A DNA stretch of 64,000 bases, from NCBI GenBank assembly GCA_016290995.1, contig JAEEVR010000005.1:58679-122678 (forward strand). Reading direction: 5' to 3'. This DNA is from Treponema sp. (lineage in GTDB: Bacteria; Spirochaetota; Spirochaetia; Treponematales; Treponemataceae). Below are positions 59,011 to 64,000 of this stretch, in pieces. The position numbers were made by a program, and so were the translations under genes. Every line of letters starts with the position of its first letter. Positions within the stretch are counted from its first letter, which is position 1. The notes beneath the pieces are model-generated. The model worked only from the letters and a program-made list of their open reading frames with translations, was not told the DNA's origin and did not search any database.

Positions 59011-59759
59011 TGCAAGCAATTATCCTGGCAGCGGGAACCGGCAGCCGCCTAAGGCCTTTGACAAATGACGTTCCCAAATGCATGGTAAAAGTGAACGGCG
59101 TTCCTATGATTGAACGAGCCATAGACGCTGTGGTCGCCGCCGGAATAAAAAAACTTGTCATCGGCCTTGGCTACAAGAGGGAGGCGTTAAAAGACTTTGT
59201 CGCAAAAACGTTCACTCCGGACCGCTTGCATGGCTTGCAAATAGAATTTGGCGAAAATCCCGACTACGACAAGACAAACAACATTTATTCCTTGTATCTT
59301 TTAAAGGATTTCTTTAAGGCCGACGACACTCTTTTGCTCGAAAGCGACTTGGTTTACAAGCCCAGCGTCCTAAAAGAACTTTGCGGATCTTCTTCTAAAA
59401 ATCTTGCCCTTGTAAGCCATTGGCAGGATTGGATGGACGGAACCGTCACTTTGCTTGACAAAGACGACAACATCACTAATTTTATCGTAAAAAAAGACCA
59501 AACGGCTGACCAAAAGCCCAATTACTACAAGACTGTCAACATTTACAAATTTTCTAAGGAATTTACCAATAATTATTACTTGCCGTTTTTGGAAACATTC
59601 ATGAACGTCTTTGGAAAAAATTCCTATTACGAGACTTGCCTCAAGTTCATAGCGCAGACTGACCCAACATTGTTAAAGGCCTTTAAGATTGACCAAAGCC
59701 TTTGGTACGAGGTTGACAACGCTGACGACCTTAAGGTTGCCGAAAGCAGATTCGCTTAA
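59010..59759 (+). CDS. LicC-like sugar/choline-phosphate nucleotidyltransferase
   Basis: 249 residues from the ATG at 59010, which shares a base with the preceding stop (TGATG) and follows AAGGAG. The nucleotide-binding start is MQAIILAAGTGSRLRPLT with PKCMVKVNG. Later ENPDYDKTNNIYSLYLLKDF and LLLESDLVYKPSVL match LicC-type CTP:phosphocholine cytidylyltransferases (N-N-x-Y-S-L-Y-L and the metal Asp in ESDLV). It would make CDP-choline or a similar CDP-alcohol for decorating a polymer, and it sits with the phosphotransferase fusion. No LicA or LicD homologue is seen in the window. Confidence 0.82.
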   Translation: MQAIILAAGTGSRLRPLTNDVPKCMVKVNGVPMIERAIDAVVAAGIKKLVIGLGYKREALKDFVAKTFTPDRLHGLQIEFGENPDYDKTNNIYSLYLLKDFFKADDTLLLESDLVYKPSVLKELCGSSSKNLALVSHWQDWMDGTVTLLDKDDNITNFIVKKDQTADQKPNYYKTVNIYKFSKEFTNNYYLPFLETFMNVFGKNSYYETCLKFIAQTDPTLLKAFKIDQSLWYEVDNADDLKVAESRFA

Positions 59760-59766
59760 GATTTAA

Positions 59767-61635
59767 TTACTCATTTTCAAACGCTTTGATGAACGCTTCG
59801 GGCGAAGCGTAGTCAAAAACAACATATCTATCGTCTTGATATACAAGGTTTCCGGATTTTAATACGTTTGAATCTGCGGAAAGGGCGTATTCGCTGTTCT
59901 TCATTGCAAAGAACACATGCTTGTTGCCTTTGTAATAGTCCTTGTTTTCAAAACGTTTGGGCTCAAGCCATCTGTGAATTTTGTAATCTTTTGCCATTAT
60001 GTTGGCGCCGTTTGACTCGTCGTTTTCGACCGTTACGACTTCTACCGCTCCGTTTGACCAAAACCATATTGGATTTGCGATGTTGTAGAAGGCGTATCCA
60101 AATTCATAATCGTTCTTAGAAAGGAAGTCGCAGACGCCTCCCAATTCCATTGACGAATCATTAGTTTCCATTTTTGAAAAGCAAATGTAGGCGTTTGTAA
60201 AAATCAAAATGGCCGAGCTTGCGGAAAGCATCCACTTTTTTACCGACGAGACATTGACTCCTTCGATTACAACCGCAAGGAAGGGTACAAAGAAAGCGAG
60301 CGGCATTGTAAAATACCTGTCAACCATTTCGGTGAATACGTTTATGTAAAAGTGGAATCCAAAAAAGAATATAAAATAGTAAAGAAAGAATTTTTTGTAT
60401 CCTGGCTTTTCGATTTTCCAATAATCAATTGAAACGATAATTGTAAGAACAAAAACTACAGATAGGAGTATGTTTGCGACGCCGCCTGGAGTAAAGACGC
60501 TCATGTCTTCATTGTAGCCAGTGACGATTAGAATCATATTTTTTATTTGGTCCAAGTTCATTATATCAAGATAGTTGAACTGGACCTTGTTCATGTTTCT
60601 AAAGGTGTATATGGACGCAAGAATGGTGGAGTTTAAAACATAGCCGATGCAGCTTAAAAGCAGGCCGCCGCCGACGATTTTAACGGCCTTGTTGGACAAT
60701 ATGCTTTTTACGCTGATTTTTTGCTGGCATTTGAATGCGTTGTACAAAGTCTCGATCGCGACTATAGCGAATACGGGGAAGGTGAAGTTTAGAATATAGC
60801 GAATTGTTGAAAGTCCGCTTAAAAAGGCTAGGGCAAAGAATATGAATGTCAGCCTTTTTTCTTTTGACGGAGTGTGTTCGTGAAACAATAATGATATGGC
60901 CAAGCCGACGTAAAAGAAACTGAACGCAATGTGCGGAATGTAATAGCTTCCTGCATGAACAAAGTGGAAGAATTGCCAGGAAACTGGGCTGATCATAAGG
61001 GTGGAGCAGAGAAGCTTTAGCCAAAACGCCTTGACCTTTAATTCGTGAAGCAAGAACCAAACCGCAGCGAACAAAACTAGTTCCGTAAAAAGCACTGTTA
61101 GCGCTCTAATAAGGGCTAGGTTCTTTGTAAAGAAGAAAAGAGGCATGGTCACAAGCTGGGTGTTCAAGAATCTAAATTCCATCGAATAATACCAACTTGT
61201 GGGCCAAAAAGTTTTAGCTCTGAAACATTCGTACGCAAAAAGCGTTTCAGAACTTAAATCTTGCTCAGTAAAAGGATTTGCGAAAGCGTATGAGACTATT
61301 GTTATAGTCAAGAGAACCGACACAAAGAAAAAAGCGGAAACAATGGTCTTTTTTTTGTCTGAAAACATCGCAAAACACAATGCGTCTATGACAATGGCAA
61401 AGAAAATTGGAAAAGATATGAGCGAAATCATTGTCTTTTTATACGCCGCGTGATTGAATGTTCTGTGGAAAACTTTTTCTTCAAGGAAATTGGGAAGGAC
61501 TTCCAAAATTTGGGGCGTGAAAAGAATTGTTAAAGTGCCAATGACGATCAAAAAAAGCGATAAATAAAAAAGACAGTTTACGATTCTTTTTGAGCAAACT
61601 GTTTTTGAATCTTGCAAGTTGGATGCATCGTACAT
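59767..61635 (-). CDS. GT-C-like multi-span membrane protein
   Basis: 622 residues with about 12 TM segments and a C-terminal extracytoplasmic part of about 130 residues (NDSSMELGGVCDFLSKND and on). The layout (many TM helices, a first periplasmic loop with acidic/aromatic residues NPFTEQDLSSETLFAYECF, C-terminal globular domain) is that of GT-C glycosyltransferases using polyprenyl-phosphate sugars; no family-specific motif is certain. It has an ordinary promoter (TTGCAT, 17 bp, TATAAT at 61664-61659) and an AGAGG site. It lies between the two fusion paralogues on the opposite strand to copy 1. Confidence 0.68.
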   Translation of the reverse strand: MYDASNLQDSKTVCSKRIVNCLFYLSLFLIVIGTLTILFTPQILEVLPNFLEEKVFHRTFNHAAYKKTMISLISFPIFFAIVIDALCFAMFSDKKKTIVSAFFFVSVLLTITIVSYAFANPFTEQDLSSETLFAYECFRAKTFWPTSWYYSMEFRFLNTQLVTMPLFFFTKNLALIRALTVLFTELVLFAAVWFLLHELKVKAFWLKLLCSTLMISPVSWQFFHFVHAGSYYIPHIAFSFFYVGLAISLLFHEHTPSKEKRLTFIFFALAFLSGLSTIRYILNFTFPVFAIVAIETLYNAFKCQQKISVKSILSNKAVKIVGGGLLLSCIGYVLNSTILASIYTFRNMNKVQFNYLDIMNLDQIKNMILIVTGYNEDMSVFTPGGVANILLSVVFVLTIIVSIDYWKIEKPGYKKFFLYYFIFFFGFHFYINVFTEMVDRYFTMPLAFFVPFLAVVIEGVNVSSVKKWMLSASSAILIFTNAYICFSKMETNDSSMELGGVCDFLSKNDYEFGYAFYNIANPIWFWSNGAVEVVTVENDESNGANIMAKDYKIHRWLEPKRFENKDYYKGNKHVFFAMKNSEYALSADSNVLKSGNLVYQDDRYVVFDYASPEAFIKAFENE

Positions 61636-61658
61636 AAAAGACCTCTGAATATGGCAGT

Positions 61659-61687
61659 ATTATACTGAAAATTTTATGAGAATGCAA
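61659..61687 (-). promoter_or_regulatory. Promoter of the GT-C-like gene
   Basis: On the minus strand: TTGCAT (61687-61682), 17-bp spacer, TATAAT (61664-61659); leader about 17-24 nt with AGAGG before the ATG at 61635. Confidence 0.6.
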
Positions 61688-61719
61688 CAACAGATTAGAT
61701 AAGACTAAAAACGTGTTCT

Positions 61720-64000
61720 TTACGGCTCCACCTGCTCCCACGACGACGCTTTGAACACATCATCCTTTACGCGCCACCATTCGTTGGCCCTTATGTCAAA
61801 CTTGTAGCGGTCTTTGTGGTGGGGCGGTTGGTGCCTGTCGCAAGTGGTTATGACGACCCCGTCTTTTTTTAGGGGCAAGGTGTCCAGCGGAATGTCTTTG
61901 TTTGTAAAAGGATTTACTGGGTTGTCGACAAGGCCTTTTAGCAAAAGCGAGGCGGCGTCGGCGTTTGTCATAAAGTCCATGTTTTTTACGATTGGCCCTT
62001 TTGCGTTAAAGTCCTTAAAAAGAAGCAATGGGTGGTAGTGGCCGCGGCCTGAATACTGAGTGGCCGAGACTCGCTTGTCCAAATCCTCGTCTTGCTCCAT
62101 GCAATCTTCGTGTCCGTCTGCGCCGTGGTCCGAGGCGATGGCTATTCGCGTGTTGTCGTAAACGCCTTGTTCCTTTAAGTAGTCCAGCCATTCGCCGACG
62201 CGCTTTAGCGCGGCCATTTGCGTGTGGTAGTCGGGGCTGTTCTTTAGCCTTGACGTTCCGATGTTCTTTGGATTTTTGACGGGCCTATACTCTGGCGCCT
62301 CAAACATAAAGGTTTCGTGCGTCAATTCGTTCAGCATGCTGATGTATGAGCCGCTCTCTGTTTCCGAAGCGTCAGTAAGCTCCGGCCAAAAGTCCAAGGC
62401 GGAATAGTTGTCCAAAACTATTTTGGCGTCTTTTATATAGTCTTTTGAATTAAAATATGTTCCGTTAAAGTAAATCGCCTCGCGGATGAAAATCGGCGAG
62501 CAGCGGAAAAGGCTAAAGAACAGAAGGTTTCGCTTTAATATTTCTTCCGTGGAATCAAGGTCCGCCGCTTGCGGGTTTGCCTTGTACCATTGCTGGGTGT
62601 AAGTTCCGATGGTTTGATGGCCGTCAATGTCGTAGCCGTCCAAGAAAGAAAGGTCGCAATAATTGCTTGAGTTGATCCACGCCGGGTCGTTTACGCTTGC
62701 GTTCCAACCGAGGCTTTCGTTAAAGATTCGCGCGAGAACCAGCTGCGATTCGTTTATTTTTTGTTCGCGCGTTGCGTCAAGCCTTTTTTGCATTTCCAGC
62801 GGAGTGTATTCGTAGCCTCCAAAAAGCGGCGGCGCGCCTAAGAGCGTGTGGCCGTTAAAAGAAACGACATTGTCGTAGAAAGTAAAACCAGAAAACTGTT
62901 CGTTAAATTCAGGCGCTTCCTTAAAGCATTCCTCGATCTTGGAGCTTGTGGCCCGGTCCAGCATTATTAGAATCGCGTTGGGGTGGTTCTTTGAAAGGTG
63001 GAAAATCGGCTTTAGCTCAACCTTGTTTTTTTGCCTTTGCGCCGCGGCGGCATAGTCCTTGTAGTTTTTTTGTATCGCTCCTGCGTTTATGGCAAAGCTT
63101 GCAAAAAGCGCCATTGTCAAAATCGCAAGGGCCGTCGGCAATATTTTCGCTTTCTTTAATTTGAGCGAAAGCACCGCGACAATCGCCGCGGCCAAGAGCG
63201 CCAATAAATTTAATAATGAAATTGCTGATATTGTTCTAAAATTGGTCGAGTTTAGGAATGTCAGCGAAGCTGAAATGTCTCCGTAGCGCAACATAAAGGG
63301 GTACGCGTTAAGAACGGCGCAAATCGACATGATCGCCGCTCCCGCCGCAAAGAGCGCTTGGATTTTTTTGTCAAACAAAAAGTATATGCATGAGAACCAA
63401 AGAATAAAGATCGCCGCGGCTTGCAGGCCCGTGTTCTGGATATACCAAAGCGGGTTTGGATGGCTTCCAATGCCTGAGAATTCCGCCGCGGAAGAAGAAA
63501 TCAAGGCGGACGGTATTGTAAGGCCAAAAATCACGAACAAGGAAATCGACGCGATAAAGAAAAGCGCGTGCCGTTCCTTTTTGTTCTGCGTTAACGGAGC
63601 GAGAATTGTGTCCAAAAGTTTTTTCGCCAATTTTACGAATAGAGGAGAGGCAAATACCAATAATGCAAAGGCGAGCGTGACTATTTTGTAAATTCTTTTT
63701 GATGAGAAGAACGCCAAAATATACACCGCCGCCGCCGCGCAGGCCGCGCAAGAGCAAAACCAAAAAACCTTAAGCGGGTTTTTCAGCTTGTAAAAAATGT
63801 TCTTCACCAGGCTAAAGACGTTGTTCATCGTCCAGTACAAGACAAGGCCCGAAGGCGAGTTGTACAAAATGGCCAAAAAGACCAGCGCCATTCCGTGAAT
63901 CTGGATTTTTTCGCGCAAGGCAAGGCCCTTTGTGTAGACGACTCCGGCGGCCATGTTTATAAGCGTCATAGCGATCGGAAGAACGTTTACCGCAAAGCTT
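61720..64000 (-). CDS. YidC-like/LtaS-sulfatase-type fusion, copy 2 (N-terminus beyond window)
   Basis: The frame is open to the window edge; the last readable residues SFAVNVLPIAMTL match SFKVNVLPIAMTL of copy 1 at about residue 150, so roughly 145-155 residues lie outside. The second half of the YidC-like core is present (LAILYNSPSGLVLYWTMNNVF). The phosphotransferase domain keeps every key block of copy 1: IMLDRAT, FNGHTLLGAPPLFGGYEYTP (Thr), IASDHGADG and GHYHPLLLFKDF. The two copies are alike throughout but clearly diverged, so this is an old duplication and both are likely active. Different acceptors or steps are possible. The ATG at 63969 is internal, not the start. Confidence 0.83.
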   Translation of the reverse strand, partial: SFAVNVLPIAMTLINMAAGVVYTKGLALREKIQIHGMALVFLAILYNSPSGLVLYWTMNNVFSLVKNIFYKLKNPLKVFWFCSCAACAAAAVYILAFFSSKRIYKIVTLAFALLVFASPLFVKLAKKLLDTILAPLTQNKKERHALFFIASISLFVIFGLTIPSALISSSAAEFSGIGSHPNPLWYIQNTGLQAAAIFILWFSCIYFLFDKKIQALFAAGAAIMSICAVLNAYPFMLRYGDISASLTFLNSTNFRTISAISLLNLLALLAAAIVAVLSLKLKKAKILPTALAILTMALFASFAINAGAIQKNYKDYAAAAQRQKNKVELKPIFHLSKNHPNAILIMLDRATSSKIEECFKEAPEFNEQFSGFTFYDNVVSFNGHTLLGAPPLFGGYEYTPLEMQKRLDATREQKINESQLVLARIFNESLGWNASVNDPAWINSSNYCDLSFLDGYDIDGHQTIGTYTQQWYKANPQAADLDSTEEILKRNLLFFSLFRCSPIFIREAIYFNGTYFNSKDYIKDAKIVLDNYSALDFWPELTDASETESGSYISMLNELTHETFMFEAPEYRPVKNPKNIGTSRLKNSPDYHTQMAALKRVGEWLDYLKEQGVYDNTRIAIASDHGADGHEDCMEQDEDLDKRVSATQYSGRGHYHPLLLFKDFNAKGPIVKNMDFMTNADAASLLLKGLVDNPVNPFTNKDIPLDTLPLKKDGVVITTCDRHQPPHHKDRYKFDIRANEWWRVKDDVFKASSWEQVEP

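Overview
The window looks like a chromosomal segment of a Treponema-type spirochaete. This is inferred from gene content: a large flagellar-collar-like TPR protein, c-di-GMP receptors and phosphodiesterases with several-TM sensor regions, a DUF2259-like secreted protein, several Treponema-type hypothetical proteins, SUF iron-sulfur genes, CorA, LuxS, and a teichoic/lipoteichoic-acid-like envelope cluster. Codon use is mid-GC, except for an AT-rich patch at about 45.9-50.1 kb. I saw no rRNA, tRNA, IS element, prophage or CRISPR array.

Layout. 0-8 kb holds the end of a secreted transglutaminase-like protein, a periplasmic-binding-fold/GGDEF diguanylate cyclase, a TrpR-type repressor, an unknown protein with an XRE-cupin regulator and ArgR, and two overlapping HD-GYP phosphodiesterases. 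8-19 kb holds gltX-luxS, a lipoprotein, a Fur-family regulator, a 1416-residue acidic TPR membrane protein, a dolichol-kinase-like membrane protein and secreted or membrane proteins of unknown role. 19-29 kb holds a U32-family protein, ssb, a 638-residue unknown, hisC, a metallophosphatase, a degenerate class III nucleotide cyclase, a SUMF1-fold protein and corA. 29-35.4 kb holds a frame-damaged small gene with a lipoprotein, a relic of a type III (ToxIN) toxin-antitoxin locus, and the suf operon (sufC-B-D-S-U). 35.5-44.4 kb holds malQ, rpe, a three-gene TPR/secreted operon, a 571-bp structured intergenic region, and recA-folK-scpA. 44.4-64 kb is an envelope-glycan region. One AT-rich arm on the minus strand carries wecF-like, wecE-like, a GT2, a capsule-type transferase and a flippase. 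A plus-strand arm carries a GT, ugd, a GtrII-like GT, a pair of small EamA/SMR-type proteins, a TagF-like protein, a YidC-sulfatase fusion and a licC-like gene. A GT-C-like membrane protein and a second YidC-sulfatase fusion, cut by the window edge, follow on the minus strand.

Main points. (1) At 29983-30355 two 36-nt RNA repeats, an intrinsic terminator and a broken ToxN/AbiQ-like reading frame reproduce the architecture of type III toxin-antitoxin loci; the antitoxin RNA looks intact and the toxin is decayed. (2) Two paralogues fuse a YidC/Oxa1-like membrane domain to an LtaS/sulfatase-type phosphotransferase domain, next to TagF- and LicC-like genes. This suggests a teichoic-acid-like polymer system whose transferase is built on a YidC scaffold. 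(3) About fourteen genes have a recognisable -35/-10 promoter, usually with exactly 17 bp spacing, whose -10 ends only 6-10 nt before the start codon. This predicts widespread leaderless mRNAs. All functional calls rest on reading motifs by eye; no database search was run.
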